Shown here in pieces: positions 26,801 to 35,104 of a DNA stretch of 64,000 nt (position 1 is the first letter of the stretch; each line of letters opens with the position of its first letter). The position numbers and the translations under genes were made by a program. Location of the stretch: positions 1 to 64,000 of the forward strand of contig CAZODI010000003.1 in assembly GCA_964578535.1 (NCBI GenBank), in the 5' to 3' direction. The notes under the pieces are model-generated. The model was not told the DNA's origin. It worked only from the letters and a program-made list of their open reading frames with translations, and did not search any database. This DNA comes from PHBD01 sp964578535 (GTDB lineage: Bacteria > Desulfobacterota > Syntrophia > Syntrophales > PHBD01).

Positions 26801-27691
26801 GTGCGCCGGGAATGGGAGCGTACGGGACTGGTTTCCTGGGACGCGGGAGCCCTGCCGGAGGAGCTGGCCGTGGAAAACGTGGGGCTTCTCTTCCCCGCTC
26901 TCGTTGCGGAGAACGAGGGCGTCTCCCTCCGGCTCCTCAGGAACCGGGCGGAGGCCCGGGAACGGCATCTCCGGGGCGTTGAGGCCCTGTATGCGCTGCG
27001 CTTCCCCGAGGAGCTGAAACACCTGAAGAAGGCCCTGGTCCTGACGGGAGAGATGAAACTGCAGGCGGAGGCCCTGGGGGGCTTCCGGGAGGTGGAGCGG
27101 CTGCTCGCGGAGAAGGTCCGGCACGATCTCTTCGCCGTTCCCGTCCGCTCCCGGGAGGCCTTCCTGGACCACGGGGACGCGGTTCGCCCCCGCATCCTGC
27201 CCTGGGGCCAGGAGGTTCTCCGGACGGTGCAGCCGATCCTCCGGGCCGCCCATGAAACCTGGAAAACGCTGCGGACGCTGGAGCACGGCCACCGCTTCAA
27301 CGCCCCGGCCCGGAAATACCTCCAGGCCATGGAGGAAGAGTTCCGCCGGCTGCTTCCCCCGGATTTCCTGATCCGCCATGACGGGGAGCGCCTCCGGCAT
27401 ATCCTGCGCTATCTGAAGGCCCTGGCAATCCGAGCGGAGCGAGGCCTCCTGCATCTTGAGAAGGCCCTGGCGCGCTCCCGGGAGATCGAGGCGATCATGG
27501 CCCGTCACCAGGCCCTGCAGGAAAGCCTGCCCGTCGACTCCTCGCCGGAAAAAAAGGCTGCCCTGGAGGATCTGTACTGGATGATCGAGGAATACAAGGT
27601 GTCCCTCTTCGCCCAGGAGCTCAAGACCCCCTACCCGGTTTCCCCCAAGCGCCTGGATGAAAAATTCCGCGAGTTCGAGCGGATGGTATAA
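23885..27691 (+). CDS. hrpA: ATP-dependent RNA helicase HrpA (DEAH box)
   Basis: A 1268-residue DEAH-box RNA helicase, close to the usual ~1300 residues of HrpA. Motifs in order: GETGSGKSTQIP (I), TQPRRVAAVTVA (Ia), DEAHERSLN (II), TSATID (III), ATNIAETSITIPGI (V) and QRKGRCGR (VI). After the helicase core come the winged-helix/ratchet and OB-fold regions and a long C-terminal DUF3418-type domain (from about residue 690) that is typical of HrpA. E. coli HrpA rescues stalled ribosomes and processes mRNA. It is monocistronic, divergent from the GH57-GT5 gene across 137 bases. Confidence 0.95.
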   Translation: MDSQVPKKPTVHRKGPLRPDLRYPSALPIVQRRRDIVATMRDNPVVVITGETGSGKSTQIPKMCLEAGRGRRGLVGCTQPRRVAAVTVAQRIAEELGEEPGGTVAYKIRFEERSGPATRIKMMTDGILLMEAQADPRLSRYDTIIVDEAHERSLNIDFVLGILKNLLLRRRDLKVIITSATIDAEKFSRFYGDAPVIEVSGRLFPVEVRWRPVDKALEEEGDLTYIDAAVRNVEELLAEDPRGDILVFMPREQDIRETCDLLESRAGDSILVLPLFARLSWGEQKRIFQSTAQRKIVVATNIAETSITIPGIRYVVDTGLARLLQYNPRTRTTSLPVKKVSRSSADQRKGRCGRVEGGICIRLYDEGSYGERPLFTPPEISRANLAEVILRMLSLNLGKIQSFPFVDPPQPRSIKDGIDMLQELGAIAAKKKDEREGDDRPYTLTDLGRRMARLPMDPRISRMILEAEGHGCVEEVAVIASALSIPDPRERPLEKEDEADRMHAPFRDPSSDFLTMLNIWNAYHRHLESLKTQNRMRKFCKAHFLSYRRMREWRDVYDQIRGILAGGGSWKRRPDPGKSPPLSSEERFAAVHKSILSGYLSNIAVKKEKNIYTATRGREVMLFPGSGLFGRGGPWIVAAEMVETSRLFARTVASIESAWLEVLGGDLCRSSYADPRWLKDRGEVVATQQVQLFGLVIVPARTVSYGPVDPAEATRIFVREALVEGNVRHPLPFLVHNRELVEEAAGVEHKLRRREYLADENDLAQFYEERLPGVYSWPLLKKRIRDRGGDAFLRMSEADVFLRRPEHEELEAFPDQAKIGRLRFPLDYRFDPAGRDDGVTLKIPVQALPALSPGRMEWTVPGLLREKVAALLRGLPKEYRRRLQPMPQAVSIILENLEESDTPLLTVLSRIIHERFGVHVPVTAWSPDSVSDHLKLRYLVVDEKGRTVAETRDIHTLQAHAAADAECSAFDRVRREWERTGLVSWDAGALPEELAVENVGLLFPALVAENEGVSLRLLRNRAEARERHLRGVEALYALRFPEELKHLKKALVLTGEMKLQAEALGGFREVERLLAEKVRHDLFAVPVRSREAFLDHGDAVRPRILPWGQEVLRTVQPILRAAHETWKTLRTLEHGHRFNAPARKYLQAMEEEFRRLLPPDFLIRHDGERLRHILRYLKALAIRAERGLLHLEKALARSREIEAIMARHQALQESLPVDSSPEKKAALEDLYWMIEEYKVSLFAQELKTPYPVSPKRLDEKFREFERMV

Positions 27692-27831
27692 TCAATCCGC
27701 GGCCGTCGCCGGAAATCCCTGTTTGACTTAACGATTCCCGAAACGCTATATACCTGCGAACAAAAGATTCTTTTCCGAGTCGTCCACGGTTACTCCCATT
27801 TAAGACCCACCAGCAGGAAAGGAGGAATCCC

Positions 27832-29376
27832 ATGGCAGATCAAGAAGAAAAGCCCCGGTCGTTAACCAGGCGCAATTTTCTGAAAACAACGGGGGCGGCC
27901 GCCGCGGCCGGAATCGCCCTCGGCGGCGTCTCCCTGCAGACCCGCGACGCCTCTGCCGCAGGGGACGCACTGCCCGCGAAATGGGATGACGAGACCGACG
28001 TCATCATCGTCGGCAGCGGCTTCGCCGGCCTTTCCGCCGCCATCGAGGCCAGGAACGGCGGAGCGGATGTCCTGGTGATCGAAAAGATGCCCGTCCACGG
28101 GGGGAATTCGATCATCAACGGCGGGGATTTCGCCGCTGCGGGGAACAAACTGCAGAAGGAGCAGGGCGTCCAGGACTCGTCCGATCTCATGTACAAGGAC
28201 ATGATGAAGGCGGGATCCTACCTGAACCACCCGAAACTGGCCAGGATGGTGGCGGAGCATTCGAACGAGGCGCTCGAATGGTGCGAAGAGTATGTGGGTG
28301 CCCGGTTCGCGCGCCTGAATTTCCACGGCGGCCACTCGGTCAAGCGGGCCGTTCAGACGGTCAACGCCTCCGGGTCGGAACTGGTCAGCAAACTGCTGAC
28401 GAAGGCACGGGCCCTGGGCATGAAGATGCAGACCCGCACCAGGATGGTCCGGCTCCTCTCCGACAAAAACGGCCGGATCGTCGGCATGGAGGTCATGAAG
28501 AATTACCGGTTCCCCGACGAGAAATCGGGCCGGCCGGCATTCATCAGAGCACGGAAGGCCGTCGTCCTGGCCTCCGGCGGCTTTTCCCAGGATGTGACCT
28601 TGCGGCAGGTGCACGATCCCCGGCTGACGGACCGGTTCGACTCCACCAACCACCCGGGCGCCACGGGCGAGGCCCTGCTGGCGGCCTGCCGGGCCGGGGC
28701 CATGGACGTCCAGATGGACTGGATCCAGCTCGGTCCCTGGACCAGCCCGGACGAGAAGGGATTCGGGCACGTGCCCCTGTTCTGCGAGCGCCTCGTCGGT
28801 TACGGGCCCATGGTCGATCCCAAGACGGGAAAGCGGTTCTTCAAAGAGACAGGCAACCGGAAGGAGCGGGCCGATGCAATCATCCTCATCGGCCACCCGG
28901 TCGTCATCCTCGGCGATTCCTACGCCGTCCCCAAGCAGGTCTTCCCCAACGCCCTGGCCAAGGGACTGGAATCGGGAGCCATCAAAAAATTCGACACCCT
29001 GGAGGCGCTTGCCGGGGCCTACGGCATGCCCGTTGCCGACTTCCAGGCACAGGTCACCCGCTGGAACACCTTTGTCGAGAAGAAGAAGGACGATGACCTG
29101 GACTGCATGATCTTCCCCGATGCCAGGCCTACCGTCACCCCACCCTTCTATGCCGCCCGGCTCTGGCCCCGGGTTCACCACACCATGGGCGGGCTCGTGA
29201 TCGACACGGATGCCCGGGTCATCGGCTTCGACATGAAACCGGTCAAGGGACTTTTCGCGGCCGGGGAAGTGACCGGCGGCGTGCACGGGGCCGTTCGTCT
29301 CGGCAGCGTGGCCATGGCGGACTGTGTCGTTTTCGGGCGCATCGCCGGCCGGAACGCAGCGAAAGACAAAGCCTGA
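27832..29376 (+). CDS. Tat-exported FAD-dependent reductase, fumarate/methacrylate reductase flavocytochrome family
   Basis: A 514-residue periplasmic flavoprotein. The N-terminus has the twin-arginine signal TRRNFLKTTG. FAD binding is seen in VIIVGSGFAGLSAAIEA and EKMPVHGGNS; the C-terminal FAD block is GLFAAGEVTGGVHGAVRLGS, with HHTMGGLVID near the active site. The active-site Arg and His regions of fumarate reductase look retained (NRKERADAI, VHHTMGG), but the usual QxHPT motif is replaced by WIQLGPW. The substrate may therefore be another enoate such as methacrylate, acrylate or urocanate. It lies 50 bases upstream of a hexaheme cytochrome gene, its probable electron donor. Confidence 0.88.
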   Translation: MADQEEKPRSLTRRNFLKTTGAAAAAGIALGGVSLQTRDASAAGDALPAKWDDETDVIIVGSGFAGLSAAIEARNGGADVLVIEKMPVHGGNSIINGGDFAAAGNKLQKEQGVQDSSDLMYKDMMKAGSYLNHPKLARMVAEHSNEALEWCEEYVGARFARLNFHGGHSVKRAVQTVNASGSELVSKLLTKARALGMKMQTRTRMVRLLSDKNGRIVGMEVMKNYRFPDEKSGRPAFIRARKAVVLASGGFSQDVTLRQVHDPRLTDRFDSTNHPGATGEALLAACRAGAMDVQMDWIQLGPWTSPDEKGFGHVPLFCERLVGYGPMVDPKTGKRFFKETGNRKERADAIILIGHPVVILGDSYAVPKQVFPNALAKGLESGAIKKFDTLEALAGAYGMPVADFQAQVTRWNTFVEKKKDDDLDCMIFPDARPTVTPPFYAARLWPRVHHTMGGLVIDTDARVIGFDMKPVKGLFAAGEVTGGVHGAVRLGSVAMADCVVFGRIAGRNAAKDKA

Positions 29377-29426
29377 ATTCCTGCAACAGGCTGGCTAATT
29401 GTTTCGTAAGTTTAAGGAGGTAAGAG

Positions 29427-29951
29427 ATGTTGTTAAAGGATAAACGCAAGAATGCAATGTGGGTTGTCCTCTCCGGCTGTTGCCTGCTGGTGCTGATGCT
29501 GGCCGTCGGCGCCGTTTCGGCGGCACCCAAGCAGGTGTCCGGGGCGAAGGGAGGGGACTGCGCGGCCTGCCATGGAAAGGACAAGGTCCTGACCGACAGC
29601 CATCCCGCCACCCGGGACATGCAATGGAAGGACTGCCAGGCCTGCCACACGGAGGGCAAGATGTCGCTGGTGGGCAAAATGCCCGGCAGCCATCGCCACC
29701 AGCTCTCCGGGGTGAATTGTGCGGCCTGCCACGGAAAGGGGACTCCCGAGCCCCTGGCCATGGAAACGTGCGTCTCCTGCCACGGGGCCACGGCCAAACT
29801 GGCGGAAAAAACGGCGAAGGTAAAGCCCTCGAATCCCCACACCTCGCCCCATTACGGGACCGAACTGGACTGCAACCTCTGCCACAAGCAGCACGCCAAG
29901 AACGAGAACTACTGCGCCCAGTGCCACAAGTTCGACTTCAAGGTGCCCTGA
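29427..29951 (+). CDS. periplasmic hexaheme c-type cytochrome
   Basis: A 174-residue exported cytochrome. A signal peptide (VLSGCCLLVLMLAVGAVSA) is followed by six CxxCH heme sites: CAACH, CQACH, CAACH, CVSCH, CNLCH and CAQCH. Several extra His residues (for example SHRHQL, NPHTSPHYG) could be distal ligands. TAAGGAGGTAAGAG provides a strong ribosome site before ATG 29427. Its order after the FAD reductase matches split flavocytochrome systems such as the periplasmic methacrylate reductase plus cytochrome c pairs, in which the cytochrome feeds electrons to the flavin subunit. A bidirectional terminator follows 50 bases after the stop. Confidence 0.92.
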   Translation: MLLKDKRKNAMWVVLSGCCLLVLMLAVGAVSAAPKQVSGAKGGDCAACHGKDKVLTDSHPATRDMQWKDCQACHTEGKMSLVGKMPGSHRHQLSGVNCAACHGKGTPEPLAMETCVSCHGATAKLAEKTAKVKPSNPHTSPHYGTELDCNLCHKQHAKNENYCAQCHKFDFKVP

Positions 29952-30000
29952 AGCAGCGAAACGCCTGCCCCGCCTGACGGCAGGCAACGCCGCACAAAGA

Positions 30001-30034
30001 AAAGGCCGCCACTCCCGGAGGAGAAGCGGCCTTT
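30001..30034. terminator. bidirectional rho-independent terminator
   Basis: A perfect 9-bp stem (AAAGGCCGC at 30001-30009 with GCGGCCTTT at 30026-30034) lies between the convergent cytochrome (+) and atoE (-) genes. T-rich sequence (CTCGTTT) follows on the plus strand, and the upstream AAAGAAAA gives a T run on the minus strand. It can thus end both transcripts. Confidence 0.85.
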
Positions 30035-30068
30035 CTCGTTTCTGACGTATCCTCTGTTCTTCAGCCTG

Positions 30069-31451
30069 TTAGAAAATCTGCGGCAGGATGAACAGCGACA
30101 GGGACATGACGATGAACATCCAGAGCCAGCCGATGAAGGTGTAGGGGAGGATGTCCTTGAACTTGAGACGGAAGGCGCCCAGGATGGGCAGCGCCCAGAA
30201 GGGCTGGATCATGTTCACCCAGAGGCTGCCGGCCGTGTAGGCGTTCAGTACGTCTCCATAAGCGACACCGAGGTTCTTGGCGGCGGGCAGGATGTAGGGG
30301 GCCTCGATGACAAACTTGGAGCCCGCCGAGGGAACGAAGAAGTCCACGATGCCCGTGTAGATGAAGACGATCCAGGTGAAGGTCGTCGGCGTCGAGATGT
30401 CGATGAAGAACCTTGTGATGACCTCGGCAAGGCCGGAGAAGCTGATCATGCCGAAGATGCCCGCGTAGAGAGGGAACTGGATGATGACACCGTACACCGT
30501 GGCCGTTCCGCGCTGAACGGACTCGATGAAGCTTTTGGAGTTGCCGTGGAGGATAAAACCAACCATCAGCAGAAGGAAATTCAGCGTGTTGAGGTCCAGG
30601 GCGGCGATTCCCTTCACCCCGAACAGCTTGGCGCACGCGAACACGCCGGCGGCTCCGATCAGGATCGGCAGGACGAAGGAGCGGTCCAGGCGTTCCGCCG
30701 GGGGAAGGCTCTTCTTGTCCACCGGGGGATCGGGCGGAGGCACGAAGATCGCTGCCGTGGCGTCGTCGACCTCCACGGCGTTCTCTTTCTTCGGCGCGAT
30801 GGCCATCAGGATGATCGGGATGGTGACGAGGAGCACCAGGTTCGTCACGAGCAGCTTGATGTTGAACGTCGACTGGCTGAGCGGAATGACACCGGCAACC
30901 TTTTCCATGAAGTTGCCCGGCGTGGCCATCAGGAGCTGGGCCGCCTGGGAGGGGCCGTTCGACATCAGGGCCGTGACATAGGAGATCGCGGCGATGAAGG
31001 GATAGTGGATCCCGAGGCCTCTCTTCTTGACAGCGATTGCCCGCCCCATGATGATCGCGGCCATCAGGCCGATGCCCCAGTGGAACCACATGAGAACGCA
31101 CATGAAGATGGAATAGAACAGAATTGTCTGGGTCTTGGTCTTGGGGATGTCCACCATTCTCAGGAGGCCGGCCTTGATGTACTTGGAATCGCCGACGATG
31201 AAGCCCGTGATCATCAGGAGGCACATCTGCATGGCGAAGGTGAGGAGGATCCAGAACCCCTTCATCCAGTCGCCGACGAGCTGGCCGGGACCGTGGGTCG
31301 TGAGGCCCCAGCCCGCGAAGAAGACGATCACCGTCAGGATCAGGGCGAAGACCAGGGCGTCGGGAACCCACCGGAAGGCCCACTGCGCGAATCCCTCGGT
31401 GAACCGGGATAGAAATGTCTCTTCGTTGTTGTTGTTTGGTTTTTTACTCAT
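30069..31451 (-). CDS. atoE: short-chain fatty acid transporter AtoE
   Basis: A 460-residue membrane protein with about 10-12 hydrophobic segments, matching the AtoE family from its start (SRFTEGFAQWAFRWVPDALV) through MWFHWGIGLMAAI, MSNGPSQAAQLLMATPGN and PSAGSKFVIEAPYI. AtoE is the carrier for acetoacetate and other short-chain fatty acids. A central hydrophilic loop (around residue 230) is Pro/Asp-rich. AGGAG lies 9 bases before ATG 31451. It sits downstream of a sigma-54 promoter and AtoC-like operator, and beside atoS/atoC, which fits AtoC control. No atoDAB CoA-transferase or thiolase genes adjoin it. Confidence 0.93.
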   Translation of the reverse strand: MSKKPNNNNEETFLSRFTEGFAQWAFRWVPDALVFALILTVIVFFAGWGLTTHGPGQLVGDWMKGFWILLTFAMQMCLLMITGFIVGDSKYIKAGLLRMVDIPKTKTQTILFYSIFMCVLMWFHWGIGLMAAIIMGRAIAVKKRGLGIHYPFIAAISYVTALMSNGPSQAAQLLMATPGNFMEKVAGVIPLSQSTFNIKLLVTNLVLLVTIPIILMAIAPKKENAVEVDDATAAIFVPPPDPPVDKKSLPPAERLDRSFVLPILIGAAGVFACAKLFGVKGIAALDLNTLNFLLLMVGFILHGNSKSFIESVQRGTATVYGVIIQFPLYAGIFGMISFSGLAEVITRFFIDISTPTTFTWIVFIYTGIVDFFVPSAGSKFVIEAPYILPAAKNLGVAYGDVLNAYTAGSLWVNMIQPFWALPILGAFRLKFKDILPYTFIGWLWMFIVMSLSLFILPQIF

Positions 31452-31506
31452 GCGCTCTTTCTCCTTTCATTGAGTCTTGACGAAACATTGCCCCGCCAAG
31501 AGGAGA

Positions 31507-31521
31507 GCAACGGACATGCCA
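31507..31521 (-). promoter_or_regulatory. sigma-54 promoter of atoE
   Basis: On the minus strand TGGCATG-TCCG-TTGC matches the -24/-12 consensus (TGGCACG-N4-TTGC) at all but one base, with GG-N10-GC spacing. It predicts a start near 31495, about 45 bases before the atoE start codon. The adjacent AtoC activator requires such a promoter. Confidence 0.8.
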
Positions 31522-31631
31522 TCCCGCAACGAAAGGACAAACCGGTTCATGACCCCCGTTAATACTGCGAATACCCGGAGAGTTGTTCGTTATGATGCAG
31601 GGATTGCCCCGGAGGATGCGCGGAAGGGATG

Positions 31632-31666
31632 TGCGATAAATTGCGCAGGTGCGCAAATCTTTGCGC
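31632..31666 (-). promoter_or_regulatory. AtoC-type upstream activating sequence
   Basis: Directly after the atoC stop lies a palindrome TTGCGCA-GG-TGCGCAA (31641-31656) flanked by two more TGCG half-sites at 31632 and 31662, spaced near one helical turn apart. It is centred about 150 bases upstream of the predicted atoE start. E. coli AtoC binds a similar TTTGCGCA-containing inverted repeat at a similar distance. Binding is inferred from this resemblance. Confidence 0.7.
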
Positions 31667-31668
31667 GA

Positions 31669-33054
31669 TCAGATGCCGTATTCCTGGATCTTGTAGAGAA
31701 GCGACCGCCGGCTGATTCCCAGTTCCCGGGCCGTCCGGACCCGGTTTTCCCGGTTGCGCTCGAGGGCCTGGAGAATTGCCTGCCGCTCGAATTCCTTGAC
31801 CATTTCCTTCAGCGGACGCTGGGTCGCCGTGACCTCGGACAGTTCCTCCGCGATATCTGCATCCGCCTCTACGGTTCTGCGCTCGCCTCCGAGGACATGC
31901 CTCGGCAGGTCCTCGGAGAGGATCATGCCGCCGGTGCTCATGATGACGGCACTCTCCACGGCGTTGGCCAACTCCCGCACGTTTCCGGGCCATGCATAGT
32001 TGATCATGACGCGGTAGGCATCCTCGTCAAATCCATCGATATCGCGGTTGTTTTCGGATGCGAAGCGCTGCAGGAAATGGTCCGCCAGGAGGCGGACATC
32101 CTCAGGACGCTCACGGAGCGGCGGAACATGCAGACTCACTACGTTGACCCGGTAGTACAGATCCTGCCGGAACGTGCCGGCCCGGACCATTCCCTCCAGG
32201 TCCCGATTGGTGGCGACGATGACGCGGACATCCGTCCGGATGGTCTCGTTGGAGCCGATCCGCTCGAATTCCCGCTCCTGCAGGACGCGCAGCAGTTTCA
32301 CCTGCAGATTCGGGCTGATATCTGCGATTTCATCCAGAAAGATCGTGCCGCCGCCGGCCTGTTCGAAACGTCCCCGGCGGCGTGCGATGGCGCCGGTGAA
32401 AGCCCCTTTTTCATGACCGAAAAATTCGCTCTCCAGGAGCCCTTCGGGGATGGCCCCGCAGTTGATCTTGACGAACGGCCCGCTCCGGCGCTTGCTGTTG
32501 TAATGGATCGCCGAGGCAATCAGTTCTTTTCCGGAGCCGCTTTCCCCGGTGATCAGCACGCTGGCGTTGCTTTCGGCGATTCGGGTGACCGTCAGGCAGA
32601 GCTCCTTCATCCGGGCATTGTCCGTCAGGATGCGGTCCAGGCGGTAGCTCTGGAGGAGCTCTCGATGCAGCAGATTGATATCGTTGCGCATCTGCCGCAT
32701 CTGGAGCGCCCGCTCGATCAGGAGCAGGACCTCGTCGATGTCGAAGGGCTTGATGACGTAATCGAAGGCCCCCAGCTTCATCGCCTGCACGGCCGTCTCC
32801 ACAGCCGCGTAGGCCGTCATCAGGATCACCGCGGCGCCGCTGCGCAATTTGCCGATCTCTTCCAGCGCCTGCAGGCCGTCCATCTCGGGCATGCGGATGT
32901 CCATGATGACGATGTCCGGGGAAGTCTTGCGGAACGCATCGAGCCCCGTCAGGCCGTTGTCCGCACAGGTGACGTCGAATCCCTCCTTTCCCAGGACCAC
33001 GGTCAGGAGTTTGCGCACGCTTTCATCGTCATCGACCACCAGGATCCGGCTCAT
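31669..33054 (-). CDS. atoC: sigma-54-dependent response regulator AtoC
   Basis: A 461-residue NtrC-family activator. The receiver has DDDESVRKLL, phospho-Asp in IVIMDIRMPEMDG and KPFDIDEV. The AAA+ domain has Walker A GESGSGKEL, the sigma-54-contacting loop GAFTGA, Walker B IFLDEIADI and the arginine-finger region (FRQDLYYRVNV). A Fis-type helix-turn-helix ends the protein (TARELGISRRSLLYKI). Its start overlaps the atoS stop as ATGA, so the pair is coupled, and it precedes atoE, its likely target. The AtoC name rests on the AtoS-type partner and AtoE neighbour. Confidence 0.92.
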   Translation of the reverse strand: MSRILVVDDDESVRKLLTVVLGKEGFDVTCADNGLTGLDAFRKTSPDIVIMDIRMPEMDGLQALEEIGKLRSGAAVILMTAYAAVETAVQAMKLGAFDYVIKPFDIDEVLLLIERALQMRQMRNDINLLHRELLQSYRLDRILTDNARMKELCLTVTRIAESNASVLITGESGSGKELIASAIHYNSKRRSGPFVKINCGAIPEGLLESEFFGHEKGAFTGAIARRRGRFEQAGGGTIFLDEIADISPNLQVKLLRVLQEREFERIGSNETIRTDVRVIVATNRDLEGMVRAGTFRQDLYYRVNVVSLHVPPLRERPEDVRLLADHFLQRFASENNRDIDGFDEDAYRVMINYAWPGNVRELANAVESAVIMSTGGMILSEDLPRHVLGGERRTVEADADIAEELSEVTATQRPLKEMVKEFERQAILQALERNRENRVRTARELGISRRSLLYKIQEYGI

Positions 33055-34919
33055 GCTTCCTGCATCTCCACAATATCAGAGGGAATTTCGGGGAGCTGAA
33101 TCGTCACGGTCGTCCCCTTCCCCGGTTCGCTCTTCATCACAATCGTGCCGCTGTGTTCATTGATGATGCGATTGACTACTGCAAGACCCAGGCCGGTCCC
33201 TGCCGGTTTCGTCGAATAAAAAGGATCGAAGATCTTCTCGATATGCTCCGGTGGAATCCCGCATCCGTCATCGGCAACGGAAACGGTCACTTTCCCGGGT
33301 GTCTCCACCCCGGTCCGGATGATGATCCTGCCTCCCGACGTCATCGCCTGGCCGGAGTTGATCAGGAGGTTCAGCAGGACCTGCTTGAGCTGCTCCGCGT
33401 CGGCCCGGATCATGGGAAGGTCCTGGGCCAGCCTCAGATCGATCTCGACGCTCTGTTTCGCGGCGCGGTTCCGGACCAGGCGCATGATTTCCCCTCCGAT
33501 CAGGTCGTTCAACTGCACGGGCTCGAAATGAGGGGGGGCCGGCTTGGCGAACCTCAGGAGCTCGCCGATGGTCCGGTTCAGGCCGTCCACCTGGCGGATG
33601 ATGAGGGGAGCGTACTCCTTGACCTCCTCCGGATCTCCGCTTTTCTGCAGGTACTGCACGAACCCCCGGATGGACGTCAACGGGTTCCGGATGTCGTGGG
33701 CGATGCCCGCGATCAGCTCTCCCAGGGCCGCCAGGCGGTCGGCCCTCAATACCTGCTTCTGCAGCTGCATGGTTTCGCTGATGTCCTTGAAGATCGCCAC
33801 GGCGCCGATCACCCTGCCGCTGCCGTCCCTCAGGAGGCTGGTGCTGCTGCTCACATGAACGGTCCTGTCCTGGAGGGGGACATCAAGGTCCACGCTCACG
33901 TATTCGTTGCCGTTCCGGAGCGTGTTCAGGAGATAGCTCGTGAAGCCGGCATTCCGGTCGAGGAGCGATTCGTAGGGGCGGCCGACGACCTCTTCCGGGT
34001 TGATGCCCATGATCTGCTGCCCGGCGGGATTGATGGACGTGACGATGCCGTTGACATCCACCGTGATGACCCCTTCAGCGATACTCCAGAGGATATTCTC
34101 GTTCAGCGAACGGGCGTCGATGAGGGCCCTGGCCATCTCATTCACGGCGTCACTGATCTCGCCCATCTCGCCTTTCAGGGACCGGACGGGCTTCCTCAGG
34201 TCCAGTTTCATCCGGTTCAGGCCGAACTTGATGATGCCCACGTCCCGGGTGAGCCTCTGGGCCATCAGAAAGCTCAGGGCCAGGCTCAGGACCAGGCCGA
34301 AGGACATCACGACGATCACCGCCCGGTCCATGGCCAGGGCCTGCTCCTCGACGGCCGCGGTGAACTCGTTGGCCCAGATGTAGCCCTTCACCTGCCCATT
34401 CCGGATGATGGGCCACATGGCGTTCATAATGTGGCCGCGCGCCATCGGCCCGGTTTCGACCGAGGGCAGTCCCTTTGCCATCACCTGCCACCCCGGGTGG
34501 TCAGCCGGCAGGATTTCGCCCACCTTGTTTCCGTATTCCCGGCTGGGACCATAGGTGATGGCGGCGTTGATCTCTTTCCCGTAATATCCGACGCCGACGC
34601 CCGGATTCGCCTCGGCGATCCGGTCGGTGAAATCCCGCAGGCGTTCGTTCAGAAAACGGACCTGTGCCATCCGGTCGTTTGGATCGCCGCGATATCCTTT
34701 CAGGATTGCGTCGAACCCCTCCCCCAGGTAGCTATCGAGGATTTTCGTGAGGCCGAAGAGCTTCGCCGTTTTCTCCTCCAGCAGGGCCTCGCGGCCCTTT
34801 CGCTCCAGGACGTAGCCCGTCGAGATGATGGGAATGCTGATGGCGACCGCCAGGACGAGGAACAGCCTTCCCCTCAGGGTCTGCGGCAGCAATCCGGCGG
34901 GAAATCTGAATTTCAGCAT
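33051..34919 (-). CDS. atoS: sensor histidine kinase AtoS
   Basis: A 622-residue membrane kinase. A first membrane helix near residues 18-35 (LFLVLAVAISIPIISTGYVL) and a second near 220 enclose a periplasmic sensor. That sensor contains the AtoS-type blocks GYYGKEINAAITYGP, ILPADHPGWQVM and GYIWANEFTAAVEEQA. Then come HAMP, PAS (NILWSIAEGVITVDVNGIV), HisKA (GIAHDIRNPLTSIRGF) and HATPase (DDGCGIPPEH, GTGLGLAVVNRI). The sensor similarity to E. coli AtoS supports sensing of acetoacetate or related acids. ATG 34919 has AAGGAG 12 bases upstream; ATG 34952 is an alternative. Confidence 0.92.
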   Translation of the reverse strand: MLKFRFPAGLLPQTLRGRLFLVLAVAISIPIISTGYVLERKGREALLEEKTAKLFGLTKILDSYLGEGFDAILKGYRGDPNDRMAQVRFLNERLRDFTDRIAEANPGVGVGYYGKEINAAITYGPSREYGNKVGEILPADHPGWQVMAKGLPSVETGPMARGHIMNAMWPIIRNGQVKGYIWANEFTAAVEEQALAMDRAVIVVMSFGLVLSLALSFLMAQRLTRDVGIIKFGLNRMKLDLRKPVRSLKGEMGEISDAVNEMARALIDARSLNENILWSIAEGVITVDVNGIVTSINPAGQQIMGINPEEVVGRPYESLLDRNAGFTSYLLNTLRNGNEYVSVDLDVPLQDRTVHVSSSTSLLRDGSGRVIGAVAIFKDISETMQLQKQVLRADRLAALGELIAGIAHDIRNPLTSIRGFVQYLQKSGDPEEVKEYAPLIIRQVDGLNRTIGELLRFAKPAPPHFEPVQLNDLIGGEIMRLVRNRAAKQSVEIDLRLAQDLPMIRADAEQLKQVLLNLLINSGQAMTSGGRIIIRTGVETPGKVTVSVADDGCGIPPEHIEKIFDPFYSTKPAGTGLGLAVVNRIINEHSGTIVMKSEPGKGTTVTIQLPEIPSDIVEMQEA

Positions 34920-35104
34920 AGGACGCCCTGGCTCCTTGACAGACAAGAACATTTCCGGATGTGGTCCTATCGGAAAGGCGGCCGGCGTGTCAATCTTCTT
35001 GAAGGACCTGAAGAACAGACTGCAGATGGGCCGTACGGGGAATCGGGGCAACGGGGGATGAATCGCCTGCCATGGGGAAGGAGCGTGGAGTCTTTCTCTC
35101 CCTT

